A DNA stretch of 64,000 nucleotides from Guptibacillus hwajinpoensis. GTDB taxonomy: Bacteria; Bacillota; Bacilli; Bacillales; Guptibacillaceae. The notes under the pieces are model-generated. The model ran no database searches. It saw only the letters and a program-made list of their open reading frames with translations, and had not been told where the DNA came from. Positions 32,768 to 40,792 of the stretch are shown here, piece after piece. Numbering within the stretch: position 1 is the stretch's first letter; the number at the start of each line of letters is the position of its first letter. The stretch is taken from the NCBI RefSeq assembly GCF_020524165.1, contig NZ_JAIVKU010000008.1:1-64000 (forward strand). Reading direction: 5' to 3'. Position numbers and translations under genes: made by a program.

Positions 32768-33670
32768 TTATGGAATATCATACCCCATTGAACTAGTAAG
32801 GATTTCAAACCACTGATCACGAGTTAATGAATACGATAGGGCATCTACTGCACTATCAATGCGTTCTGGTTTGCCAGAGCCCACAATTGGCATAATGTTT
32901 GCGGGATGGTTAAGGAGCCATGCATAAAGAACTTGGTCCATACCTTCTGCTCCGATTTCAGAAGCGACTTTTTTGACCGTCTCACGTAGACGCACGGCTT
33001 TTTCGTCATTCGATGTGAATACATTCCCACCAGCAAGAGGAGACCACGCCATCGGCTTCATTCGCTTTTCTTGACAGAGGTTAAGGGTGCCATCCTCAAA
33101 ATTCTCAAGGTTATAAGCAGAAAGCTCAAGCTGGTTTGTAATTAAAGGTTGCTCCACATATGACTGGAGCATATTAAATTGGTGATGTTTAAAATTGGAA
33201 ACGCCAAAGTGACGAACTTTTCCTTCTTGTTTTAATGTAGAAAAGGCTTCAGCCACTTGTTCTGGGTCCATAAACGGATCCGGACGATGAATTAAGAGAA
33301 CATCAATATGGTCAATACCAAGTGAGGTGAGCGATTGCTCAGCAGATGCAATAATGTGCTCTTTACTTGTATTGTAATGATGTGATTGGTGTGTCGGTCT
33401 GTTGGGTGATTCAATGACAATCCCACATTTTGTTACGATTTCCATTTGGTCGCGCAATGAGGGTTTCAGCGCGAGTGCTTTCCCGAAAAGCTCTTCACAT
33501 TCGTAACTTCCATAAAGATCAGCATGATCAAATGTTGTAATCCCTCGCTCTAGGTTATGCTCAATGAGTGAAAGGGTTTCTTCACTTGTTTGATTCCAGT
33601 CAGCCAGTCGCCAAAGACCATGAATAATACGAGAAAAAGATAAATCTTCTGTTAAGTTTATGCGTTGCAT
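32768..33670 (-). CDS. Aldo/keto reductase
   Basis: 300-residue NADPH-dependent reductase with a TIM-barrel fold. Active-site residues: Asp and Tyr in FDHADLYGSYE, Lys in VTKCG and His in LLIHRPDP. The length and pattern resemble E. coli YdhF. The start chosen has AGGAGG seven bases before it; the in-frame extension of 41 residues upstream would run into the Fur-box region and is rejected. Its promoter faces the Fur box at 33767, so iron control is possible. Confidence 0.9.
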   Translation of the reverse strand: MQRINLTEDLSFSRIIHGLWRLADWNQTSEETLSLIEHNLERGITTFDHADLYGSYECEELFGKALALKPSLRDQMEIVTKCGIVIESPNRPTHQSHHYNTSKEHIIASAEQSLTSLGIDHIDVLLIHRPDPFMDPEQVAEAFSTLKQEGKVRHFGVSNFKHHQFNMLQSYVEQPLITNQLELSAYNLENFEDGTLNLCQEKRMKPMAWSPLAGGNVFTSNDEKAVRLRETVKKVASEIGAEGMDQVLYAWLLNHPANIMPIVGSGKPERIDSAVDALSYSLTRDQWFEILTSSMGYDIP

Positions 33671-33766
33671 CGTTAGATCCTCCTGTATAGGTGCTTTTTT
33701 AATCATAGACGAATTAAACCGCTTGCACAACAAAACAGTCTTATTCATCATGTGCACTTTGCCAAT

Positions 33767-33785
33767 GATAATGCTTCTCATTATC
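33767..33785. promoter_or_regulatory. Fur box 1, inside a 33-bp perfect inverted repeat
   Basis: GATAATG-CTTCT-CATTATC matches the 19-bp Fur consensus GATAATGATAATCATTATC at 16 of 19 positions. It is the core of a perfect 14-bp inverted repeat with a 5-base spacer (33760-33792). A TATAAT (33798-33803) follows, so the box covers the -35 region of the small-protein gene. Confidence 0.75.
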
Positions 33786-33834
33786 ATTGGCACGTGCTAT
33801 AATGAAAAAAACGTTTAAATAAGAGGTGGATGAA

Positions 33835-34002
33835 ATGGTTGAAACGTTACAAATATCGATGTTTTTCTTTATTTTACTCTTGTCGTTTACCACATTTGCG
33901 CTTGTTCTTAGAGCAGAGGCTGTAAAAAGTGGCTATAGCCGTGAGAAGAAAACGAGCGCATACGAATCAACACCGCCAATCGCATTTAAGAAAAGTTATT
34001 GA
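33835..34002 (+). CDS. Small membrane protein of 55 residues, Fur-controlled
   Basis: Unannotated small gene. Reading: one N-terminal hydrophobic helix (SMFFFILLLSFTTFALVL) then a basic hydrophilic tail ending SYEKK-like, with K and R about every fourth residue (EKKTSAYESTPP, IAFKKSY). SD GAGGTGG lies seven bases before the ATG, and a TATAAT with a Fur box lies 30 bp upstream. I recognise no family. By location it could play the part that small Fur-regulated Fbp proteins play beside the iron-sparing RNA FsrA in B. subtilis; this is inference from context only. Confidence 0.65.
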   Translation: MVETLQISMFFFILLLSFTTFALVLRAEAVKSGYSREKKTSAYESTPPIAFKKSY

Positions 34003-34031
34003 CTTTTTAATTGATAAAGATTATCATTATC
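33999..34031 (+). promoter_or_regulatory. Promoter with Fur box 2
   Basis: TTGACT (33999-34004), 17 bp, TATCAT (34022-34027). A Fur box, GATAAAGATTATCATTATC (34013-34031), covers the -10 and matches the 19-bp consensus at 17 positions. The -35 overlaps the stop codon of the small-protein gene. Transcription would start near 34034. Confidence 0.8.
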
Positions 34032-34033
34032 AA

Positions 34034-34163
34034 TATAGAAGATAAGAGACATGGTGTTCCCCGACACAATTTGTCCTATATAATTCAAACAAAGCTAAAG
34101 AAGTTCCCCCTTCTCCAATTGTTTGAGGATCGTAGCTGCCAACGCCGGCAGCTATTTTTATTT
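34034..34163 (+). ncRNA. Candidate Fur-regulated, C-rich small RNA (FsrA-like)
   Basis: About 130 nt from the Fur-controlled promoter to a GC-rich terminator (34133-34163), with no SD-led reading frame. Two C-rich single-stranded stretches suit pairing with SD sites: TTCCCC in the loop of hairpin GTGTTCCCCGACAC (34057-34070), and GTTCCCCCTTCTCC (34103-34116) inside a weak CAAAC...GTTTG stem. These are the known traits of FsrA, the iron-sparing RNA of B. subtilis. Identity with FsrA is not proven. Confidence 0.65.
34133..34163 (+). terminator. Terminator of the candidate small RNA
   Basis: A perfect 8-bp stem TAGCTGCC / GGCAGCTA with loop AACGCC, followed by TTTTTATTT. Confidence 0.85.
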
Positions 34164-34300
34164 GTCTGTTTTTATAATTATACAATACCCTTACTATATC
34201 AAGCTTCAGAAGAGGTTTTAATCCATTTATTCTCATTTACAAATTAAAATTTAGTGCTAAACTATTTTTTGGAAGTAAACATTAATAGGGGGATTATTAT

Positions 34301-34840
34301 ATGAAGAAGTTATTATCTGTTTTAAGTTTATCCATGCTTCTAGTCGTAGCAGCATGTGGTTCAAATACAAACAGTGAAAATGAAACAAGCGGAGAAGCAG
34401 AGCAAGCAGATACGAAAAGTGTTCTACTTGATTTTCAAGCAGAGGTCGTGAGTGTCTTAAAGGAGAATAATGACAAGATTGTCGCTTACGAATCAGCAAA
34501 GGCCACTTTTCTTGATAGTGAAACCCCTGAGGCAGAAAAGCCTTCTAAAGAAGAACTTGAGGAATTAAAAGGTCATGCTGTTGAAGCGAGTAAAGCAACG
34601 ATAGATGGCATTGAGGGTTTATCTGTGCCAGCTGAATTGGATGAATCAAAAGAAGAAATTGAGAGCTCATTTGATGAGTTAACACAGGTTTATAACATTC
34701 GAGCAGAGCAAGCAGATATTGAAGATCCTTCCGTACAAGAAAAGGCAGCAGAGCATTTTACAGCGTTTGAAGATAAAATGGGTAAGGTTTTTGAAGACAC
34801 TGGTCTTATTAAGCCAAGCTTTGCGAAAGAACTAGAATAG
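34301..34840 (+). CDS. Lipoprotein of unknown function
   Basis: 179-residue lipoprotein: signal MKKLLSVLSLSMLLVV with lipobox VAAC, Cys near residue 19, then a low-complexity Ser/Asn/Glu linker (about 20-40) and an acidic, mostly helical domain. I do not recognise a family. SD AGGGGGA lies before the ATG. It lies 138 bp beyond the small RNA terminator, so iron control is not implied. A terminator follows; single gene. Confidence 0.8.
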   Translation: MKKLLSVLSLSMLLVVAACGSNTNSENETSGEAEQADTKSVLLDFQAEVVSVLKENNDKIVAYESAKATFLDSETPEAEKPSKEELEELKGHAVEASKATIDGIEGLSVPAELDESKEEIESSFDELTQVYNIRAEQADIEDPSVQEKAAEHFTAFEDKMGKVFEDTGLIKPSFAKELE

Positions 34841-34847
34841 ATCCGAC

Positions 34848-34876
34848 AAACCCTGCTTAGATTGCAGGGTTTTTTG
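34848..34876 (+). terminator. Terminator of the lipoprotein gene
   Basis: Stem ACCCTGC / GCAGGGT with trailing Ts. Confidence 0.88.
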
Positions 34877-34966
34877 TGCGTTGGATAAGTGAGCGGAATT
34901 CACTTATGATAAGCTAGGAGAGGGAAAGCGGGAACAAGCTTAATTTTTATAAAAGGAAGTGGCACT

Positions 34967-36067
34967 ATGAACGTACGTTTATCCAAAATGACAGAATGGC
35001 TTAGTGAACAAAATCAAGACTTTGCTTACATTCATTCACCTTCAAATGTTTTTTATTTATCAAATTTCCACTGTGAACCACATGAAAGGTTACTTGGTCT
35101 TTTTATTGTACCTGATCATGAACCATTTCTTGTAGTACCTGGAATGGAAGTTTCCCAAGCACGAGACGCAGGATGGGAATATGAGATCATCGGGTATAGT
35201 GATTCAGAAAATCCTTTTGATTTTATTTATGAGGCTTTGAAAAAACGAGGTGTTCATGAACCTAAAAGTGCTTCAATTGAAAAAGGAACGCTTGCTTATG
35301 AGCGTGCTGAAGAATTGCAGGATCGTTTTCCAGGTTTGAAATATCATTCCGCAGAGCTTGGACTGAATCAATTTCGTCTTATTAAAGATGAGAAAGAAAT
35401 TGAAGTATTGCGTGAAGCAGCCGCACTCGCCGATTTTGGTGTAGAAACGGGAGTGAAAGCTTTACGCGAAGGTGTTACTGAAATGGAAGTCCTCGCTACG
35501 ATTGAATTTGAATTGAAAAAGAAAGGCATCCGTGAAATGTCCTTTTCAACGATGGTGCTATTCGGAGAAAAATCAGGTCAACCTCATGGTAACCCTGGGG
35601 ATCGTCAATTGAAGAAAGGGGATTTCGTTTTATTTGATCTTGGTGTGGTACTAAACGGCTATTGCTCTGATATCACTCGGACAGTCGCGTTCGGTGAAGT
35701 GAATGAGAAACAAAAAGAAATTTATGATACCGTCTTGCGTGCTCAAACGGAATCACTTCATATCTCAAAGCCAGGAACTCGACTTGGCGATATTGATCTT
35801 GCTGCTCGAAATGTTATTTCAAATGCAGGATACGGAGATTATTTTCCGCATCGAATCGGTCATGGTATCGGCATAGAAGTACACGAGTTTCCATCCATGA
35901 GTGAGAAAAACGATAGCTTGCTACAAGAAGGAATGACTTACACCATTGAGCCTGGCGTTTATTTACCGGACGTTGGTGGGGTAAGAATTGAAGATGATGT
36001 GCTCGTTACTGAGAATGGACACGAGACATTAACGAAGTATCCAAAAGAATTACAAATTATTGAATAG
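34967..36067 (+). CDS. M24-family Xaa-Pro peptidase
   Basis: 366-residue two-metal peptidase that cuts Xaa-Pro bonds. N-terminal creatinase-like domain (about 1-130), then the pita-bread catalytic domain. Metal ligands: two Asp in FDLGVVLNGYCSDITRT, His in HRIGHGIGIEVHEFP, Glu in TIEPGVY and Glu in VGGVRIEDDVLV. It belongs with B. subtilis YkvY/YqhT-type enzymes; which one is undecided. SD AAGGAAG lies before the ATG. Confidence 0.92.
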   Translation: MNVRLSKMTEWLSEQNQDFAYIHSPSNVFYLSNFHCEPHERLLGLFIVPDHEPFLVVPGMEVSQARDAGWEYEIIGYSDSENPFDFIYEALKKRGVHEPKSASIEKGTLAYERAEELQDRFPGLKYHSAELGLNQFRLIKDEKEIEVLREAAALADFGVETGVKALREGVTEMEVLATIEFELKKKGIREMSFSTMVLFGEKSGQPHGNPGDRQLKKGDFVLFDLGVVLNGYCSDITRTVAFGEVNEKQKEIYDTVLRAQTESLHISKPGTRLGDIDLAARNVISNAGYGDYFPHRIGHGIGIEVHEFPSMSEKNDSLLQEGMTYTIEPGVYLPDVGGVRIEDDVLVTENGHETLTKYPKELQIIE

Positions 36068-36070
36068 GTT

Positions 36071-36100
36071 CAAAGCCGACTCCTTAAGGAGTCGGCTTTG
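36071..36100 (+). terminator. Hairpin after the Xaa-Pro peptidase gene
   Basis: A perfect 13-bp stem CAAAGCCGACTCC / GGAGTCGGCTTTG with loop TTAA. The following bases are only moderately T-rich (TAATTGTATTG), so termination may be weak. Confidence 0.65.
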
Positions 36101-36193
36101 TAATTGTATTGTCACGTTTCATCTTTTTAAAAGTCGTTTGGTGTGGTGTATAATGGAACTACATTTTGGTGTGAAAAGAAGAGGGGTACAGCT

Positions 36194-36631
36194 GTGAAAT
36201 CTGAGCAAAAAAGTGAGTATTTGTTATTCGGCGCATGGGCTGCTTCCGTTCTTGCCCTTGCTGGAAGTTTGTATTTTTCCGAAGTCCTTAAATATGAACC
36301 ATGTGAACTATGCTGGTATCAACGAATTCTTATGTATCCTTTAGTTATTATCCTTGGAATGGCTATGGTAAGAAAAGATGCGTCACAATGGCTATATGTC
36401 TTGCCGTTATCGGTCATTGGTTCATGTGTTTCTCTTTATCATTATTTGATTCAAAAAACATCTTTTTTTGCAGAGTCAGCGCCCGCTTGCGGGAGAGTTC
36501 CATGTACCGGACAGTATATTAACTATGCCGGATTTATCACGATTCCGTTTCTAGCATTCATCGCTTTTCTTTCCATTACGATTATCATGTTGTTGTTAAA
36601 TAAGCAGACAAAAAAGGAGAAAAACGTATGA
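36194..36631 (+). CDS. bdbC: Thiol-disulfide oxidoreductase BdbC (DsbB family)
   Basis: 145-residue membrane protein with four helices that re-oxidises a DsbA-like partner with quinone. The two cysteine pairs are present: Cys37-x2-Cys40 (CELCWYQR) and Cys99-x4-Cys104 (CGRVPC). The start is GTG with GAGGGG nine bases upstream; an ATG at 36143 has no SD. It overlaps the next gene by four bases (ATGA). Confidence 0.93.
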   Translation: MKSEQKSEYLLFGAWAASVLALAGSLYFSEVLKYEPCELCWYQRILMYPLVIILGMAMVRKDASQWLYVLPLSVIGSCVSLYHYLIQKTSFFAESAPACGRVPCTGQYINYAGFITIPFLAFIAFLSITIIMLLLNKQTKKEKNV

Positions 36632-37092
36632 AGAAAGCCATTATTTTTCTTGGTATTATTATTGTGTTATTTGGAGCGCTCGCATTTGTTACAAATTTAA
36701 GCAATAGCGAAAAAGAAGAGGGAAATCCATACGGGAAAGACTCGTTAAATCCAGCAACAATTGATCAGCTCGATGATCCGCTTTATCAAAATCAAATTCT
36801 TCCAGATGAGCTTGATAAAACCCTTTCGAACGAAGAAGATGCATTCGTTTATTTCTATAGTCCAACGTGTATTCATTGTAAAAACACCTCTCCGATCCTT
36901 GTGCCACTCGCTGAAGATATGGATATTGACCTAAAGAAGTACAATGTGCTGGAATTCGAACAGGGTTGGAATGATTATCAAATTGAATCGACGCCTACCC
37001 TTGTCCGATTTAAAGATGGAAAAGAAGTCGATCGCATTGTTGGAACTCAAACAGAAGAAACGTTTAAGCAATGGATAGAAAAAAATAAGTAA
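36628..37092 (+). CDS. Membrane-anchored thioredoxin-like protein
   Basis: 154 residues: an N-terminal membrane anchor (about 4-23), a linker, and a thioredoxin fold with the active site Cys81-Ile-His-Cys84 and cis-Pro in ESTPTLVRF. It is coupled to bdbC, so BdbC is the likely oxidant. BdbD, the usual partner, is longer (about 220) and DsbA-like; this one is a plain thioredoxin domain, so I do not name it bdbD. Confidence 0.87.
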   Translation: MKKAIIFLGIIIVLFGALAFVTNLSNSEKEEGNPYGKDSLNPATIDQLDDPLYQNQILPDELDKTLSNEEDAFVYFYSPTCIHCKNTSPILVPLAEDMDIDLKKYNVLEFEQGWNDYQIESTPTLVRFKDGKEVDRIVGTQTEETFKQWIEKNK

Positions 37093-37098
37093 CTAGAG

Positions 37099-37126
37099 AA
37101 AGCACCTATAGCGGGTGCTTTTTTTG
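37099..37126 (+). terminator. Terminator of the bdbC-thioredoxin pair
   Basis: Stem AAAGCACC / GGTGCTTT followed by a run of Ts. Confidence 0.88.
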
Positions 37127-37211
37127 TGGCACATCTGAATGTTTACGAGTGATACAACCGGGAACTAGAAAGATGTAGATAAGATGTAGATAAAAGGAAA
37201 GGTGGATCATC

Positions 37212-37961
37212 ATGAGTCATATTAATGGAAAAGTTGTCATTATTACTGGAGCAAGTAGTGGAATTGGTGAAGCAACGGCGAAGAAACTTGCAGGAGATGG
37301 GGCGAAAGTTGTTCTTGCTGCGCGACGTGAGGATCGCCTTGAAGAATTGAAGAAAGAAATTACAAATAGCGGTGGAGAAGCCATCATTCAAAAAACGGAT
37401 GTGACGTCAAGAGAGCAAATGCAAGCTCTGGCTGATAAAACGATTGAGCAGTATGGACAGATCGATGTCATAATTAATAACGCAGGATTGATGCCACTAT
37501 CCTTCATGAACAAACTGAAAATTGATGAGTGGGATAAGATGGTAGATGTGAACATAAAGGGTGTTCTCTACGGTATTGCTGGCGTTCTTCCTCATATGGA
37601 GGAAAGAAAATCCGGCCACATTATCAACGTATCTTCTGTTGCAGGTCATGAAATCATGCCGGCTGGTGCTGTGTATTGCGGTACGAAATTTGCGGTGCGA
37701 GCGATTACAGAAGGACTTCGTAAAGAAATGTCTCCTTCTTCAAACATTCGTGCAACGATTATCTCTCCAGGGGCAGTTGCAACAGAATTAACAAACACCA
37801 TTACAGATGAAGATGTACAGGAGAAGTTAAACAATCGTGGTCCTAATGGTCTGGATCCTTTAGATCCACAAGCCATTGCGGATGCAATCTATTATGCTGT
37901 TGGTCAACCTGACAGTGTATCCATTAACGAAGTACTCGTTCGTCCTACATCACAAGGATAA
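37212..37961 (+). CDS. Short-chain dehydrogenase/reductase (SDR)
   Basis: 249-residue classical SDR: cofactor loop TGASSGIG (14-21), NNAG, catalytic Ser in NVSSVAG and Tyr-x3-Lys in YCGTK. The RR after the second beta strand (AARRED) suggests NADP. SD GGAAAGGTGG lies before the ATG. Substrate unknown; related B. subtilis proteins are YdfG-like. A bidirectional terminator separates it from the convergent DUF819 gene. Confidence 0.9.
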   Translation: MSHINGKVVIITGASSGIGEATAKKLAGDGAKVVLAARREDRLEELKKEITNSGGEAIIQKTDVTSREQMQALADKTIEQYGQIDVIINNAGLMPLSFMNKLKIDEWDKMVDVNIKGVLYGIAGVLPHMEERKSGHIINVSSVAGHEIMPAGAVYCGTKFAVRAITEGLRKEMSPSSNIRATIISPGAVATELTNTITDEDVQEKLNNRGPNGLDPLDPQAIADAIYYAVGQPDSVSINEVLVRPTSQG

Positions 37962-37969
37962 AGGTATAG

Positions 37970-38008
37970 AAAAATCCGTCCTCAGAAACAAGAGGACGGA
38001 TTTTTTTA
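37970..38008. terminator. Bidirectional terminator between SDR and DUF819 genes
   Basis: A perfect stem AAAATCCGTCCTC / GAGGACGGATTTT with Ts on both strands. Confidence 0.92.
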
Positions 38009-38012
38009 GAAG

Positions 38013-39227
38013 CTAAAACATTGTGGCAACCATTTTTGCTAATTGTGCACAGAGAACAGCTGCGTAGCTACCAACAACGTTACCTACAATTCCCATCAAA
38101 AGTCCAACCGGAGCAAGTGAAGGCTGAAAGACAGAAGCCACAATTGGAGCGGAGCTCGTCCCACCAATATTTCCTTGTGAACCTACGGCGACAAAGAAAA
38201 GCGGGGCGCGCAGCAATCGTGCTGCAATGAAAATAACGAGGATATGAATACTGAGCCAAACAATACCCATAAGAACGTATTGAGGTGAATCAACGACATA
38301 AGCAAGATCAGCTCTTGCCCCTATTGTTGCAAGTAAAAGATAAATGGCCGTATAGCCGACTTTACTTGCACCATACCCCTCTAATTTTTTCACAGGGGTG
38401 AAAGAGAATGCGATACCGATTGCCGAAATAATCATAACAGTCCACGTTGTTGTAGAAAGAACGGCCGACTGCGGAAGATTCTCTGATAGTTTCAATACGA
38501 TGTAAGAGACACCGAAAGCAAGTCCAAGTAAACCTAGTAGTTGCGGAACTTGAATAGGGCGTTCATTCTTACGTTGAATATCGTTCATTTCTTTATTCAC
38601 GCTTTGGATGACGGAATCATCCGCTTTGTTCCATTTATTGAATTTATGCTGGAACCCTGCAAGGAAAATCATAATCCCCATCCAGCTATAACCAACTACC
38701 GTATCAACAACGATAATAGGGGACAGAATTTCTTTGGGTGTTCCTACTGCTTCAATCATGGCAGCCATGTTCGCTGATCCACCAATCCAGCTTCCTGCAA
38801 GTGCCGCAACTCCCGTCCAGGCATCGGCTGGTAACCATGGTTGGAAAATAGCAAGTGCAATCGGTCCACCGATAATAACCCCAATTGTACCAGCTAGGAA
38901 CATAAGTAATGCTTTTGGTCCTAATCGGAGTGTAGCTGGAACGTTTGCTGATAACAGTAACAGCAGTAATCCGACAGGAAGAATATACGTGGAAACAAAG
39001 CCATACAACGTTGACTCTTGAGGGATGATAGCAAAGGTCGTTGATAGCATTGGAATAAAGTATGTCCAAATTAACGGAGGTGCGTAATGAAAAATCTTTT
39101 GCAAGACGGTGTTTTTTGATTCGCCAAGCATAAAGATGAGTCCAACGACAACCGTTAGATAGACAAAGACAGCCATTGGATCCTCTATTAAGGGATTCGC
39201 CTTTGACCAGGCTAGTGCAAATGTCAT
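38013..39227 (-). CDS. DUF819-family membrane protein (YjcL-like)
   Basis: 404-residue integral membrane protein with about 10-11 helices, recognised as DUF819/YjcL by LSANVPATLRLGPKAL, GSWIGGSANMAAMIEAVGTP and the C-terminal GSQGNIGGTSSAPIVASVF. The paired Gly-Ser/Gly-rich re-entrant motifs suggest a transporter fold. Substrate is unknown. The ATG has AAGGAGTG about nine bases upstream. Confidence 0.85.
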   Translation of the reverse strand: MTFALAWSKANPLIEDPMAVFVYLTVVVGLIFMLGESKNTVLQKIFHYAPPLIWTYFIPMLSTTFAIIPQESTLYGFVSTYILPVGLLLLLLSANVPATLRLGPKALLMFLAGTIGVIIGGPIALAIFQPWLPADAWTGVAALAGSWIGGSANMAAMIEAVGTPKEILSPIIVVDTVVGYSWMGIMIFLAGFQHKFNKWNKADDSVIQSVNKEMNDIQRKNERPIQVPQLLGLLGLAFGVSYIVLKLSENLPQSAVLSTTTWTVMIISAIGIAFSFTPVKKLEGYGASKVGYTAIYLLLATIGARADLAYVVDSPQYVLMGIVWLSIHILVIFIAARLLRAPLFFVAVGSQGNIGGTSSAPIVASVFQPSLAPVGLLMGIVGNVVGSYAAVLCAQLAKMVATMF

Positions 39228-39350
39228 GATTGTTCACTCCTTGATGTTAGACTATAGTCGCAAAGAAACATTATACCATCTATCAGGCTTGCGACGCTTT
39301 TAGAAAAAATTATAGAAAAATTACAACCATTAAAAAAATTCATAGCTTGT

Positions 39351-39908
39351 ATGAATGAAGCATACATATTGTGTAGAGCGAGGTTAAAGGAGTGGGTTCC
39401 CATCGGTCTATTAAATGAATTCCGTCACTTTGCTATTAGAGGAAATGCGGCTGATATGGGGATAGGGATTGTTCTTGGTGCAGCCTTTAGTCGATTTATT
39501 GAATCACTCGTTTCGGATATTATTCTGCCACCAGTCGGTTTATTACTAGCGCAGATCAATTTTGCAGATTTATATATCAGTTTAAATGGTCACTATTATC
39601 CCTCTCTATCCGATGCGAAAGAAGCAGGAGCAGCTACGATTAATTATGGTGTATTTCTTACAACTTCCATTCGTTTTTTGATCATCTTTTTTTCTGTATT
39701 TCTTGTTGTTCGTCAATTAAACAGATGGCGTAAACCTGGACAGGATCCTATCAATTCGATGACTCGAAAGGAATGTCCCTATTGCTGTACGCCCATTCCT
39801 TCTAAAGCGATCATTTGTCCTAATTGTTCCACATCGCTTCGAGAAGAGGAGCAGAGTCCAGCTTTAACGATTCATTTTGGTAAAGGATCCAAGACCTCAA
39901 GGCAATAA
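39351..39908 (+). CDS. mscL: Large-conductance mechanosensitive channel with C-terminal zinc ribbon
   Basis: Pressure valve that opens on hypo-osmotic shock. The MscL core runs from NEFRHFAIRGNAADMGIGIVLGAAF to the second helix near residue 122. A tail of about 50 residues adds a zinc-ribbon motif CPYCCTPIP...CPNC (two Cys-x2-Cys pairs), making 185 residues against about 130-150 usual. The start is doubtful: the ATG at 39351 has no SD, while AAAGGAG (39386-39392) sits nine bases before an in-frame ATC (39402), exactly where other MscL proteins begin. The core call is firm; the N-terminus is not. Confidence 0.88.
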   Translation: MNEAYILCRARLKEWVPIGLLNEFRHFAIRGNAADMGIGIVLGAAFSRFIESLVSDIILPPVGLLLAQINFADLYISLNGHYYPSLSDAKEAGAATINYGVFLTTSIRFLIIFFSVFLVVRQLNRWRKPGQDPINSMTRKECPYCCTPIPSKAIICPNCSTSLREEEQSPALTIHFGKGSKTSRQ

Positions 39909-39946
39909 GTAATCAATCTTAAAACAGGATAACAAGCGGTTAACTT

Positions 39947-39988
39947 TTTCCTCCTGGTGGTATTATAAAAATAAACTTCAGGAGGAAA
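39947..39988 (+). promoter_or_regulatory. Inverted repeat around the -10 region of the esterase gene
   Basis: A perfect 10-bp inverted repeat TTTCCTCCTG / CAGGAGGAAA encloses 22 bp that contain TATTATAAA. It could be an operator pair, or in RNA a hairpin; the true SD (GGTGAGGGAG) is just outside it. Confidence 0.35.
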
Positions 39989-40003
39989 GGTGAGGGAGCG
40001 AAT

Positions 40004-40708
40004 ATGACGGGTTGTTTGCTTATACATGGTTTTACTGGTGCACCCTATGAAGTTGAACCACTAGCAAATTATTTTCGCGAAAATACAAATTGGATTATTT
40101 CGTCTCCAATTCTTCCAGGGCATGGGGAAGAGGATTCGCTTCGAGGTATTACTTTTCAGCAATGGATTGACACGGCTGAAGCCCATCTCCAACACTTACT
40201 AGAGCTATGCGACACTATATACCTTATCGGCTTTTCTATGGGTGGTGTTCTCGCTGGTTATTTAGCGACAAAGTATCAAGTGGATAAGTTAGTTTTATTA
40301 AGTGCAGCAATTCACTATATTCATCCTATCCAGATGATCAAAGATATTGGAGGGATGGTAACGGACCTTTGTAGGGGAAGACTTCTTAGAAATGAATTGT
40401 TTATTCGCTATAGTCAGAAGGTGAAAAGGACACCTTTCGTTGCTTCATTAGAATTTCGTAAACTTGTTCAACATCTTAAGCCTTCGTTTGAGAATGTTTT
40501 AACACCAACGATCATTCTTCAGGGGAAGCTTGATGGGATGGTGCCATATAAAACGGCGGATGCAATCTATGAACTCATCAGCTCAAATGAGAAACAGGTT
40601 AGGATGATGGAGAATTCCAAACATTTGATTTGTCATGGAGAAGATCGTGATGACGTGATTGATGCGGTTTATCAATTTTTGATAGGCAAGAACGTTGAAG
40701 ATCACTAG
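40004..40708 (+). CDS. Alpha/beta-hydrolase carboxylesterase
   Basis: 234-residue esterase of the Est30/monoacylglycerol-lipase type. Oxyanion region LLIHGFTGAPYE, nucleophile Ser in GFSMGG, Asp in GKLDGMVP and His in NSKHLICHGEDRD. These match Geobacillus carboxylesterase Est30 and B. subtilis YvaK. SD GTGAGGGAG lies before the ATG. Physiological substrate unknown. Confidence 0.9.
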   Translation: MTGCLLIHGFTGAPYEVEPLANYFRENTNWIISSPILPGHGEEDSLRGITFQQWIDTAEAHLQHLLELCDTIYLIGFSMGGVLAGYLATKYQVDKLVLLSAAIHYIHPIQMIKDIGGMVTDLCRGRLLRNELFIRYSQKVKRTPFVASLEFRKLVQHLKPSFENVLTPTIILQGKLDGMVPYKTADAIYELISSNEKQVRMMENSKHLICHGEDRDDVIDAVYQFLIGKNVEDH

Positions 40709-40792
40709 AGTAAGATAGAACACTTCATTATACCCACCGGCTTCGTGCTTGCTAGCTTTTTCTAAGGCTCTCGGTGAAAAGGAGAAAATGAG

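Noticed and set aside
34030..34236. 68-residue minus-strand frame antisense to the candidate small RNA
   Set aside because: No SD, no family, and it covers the terminator hairpin; the sense RNA explains the conserved signals better.
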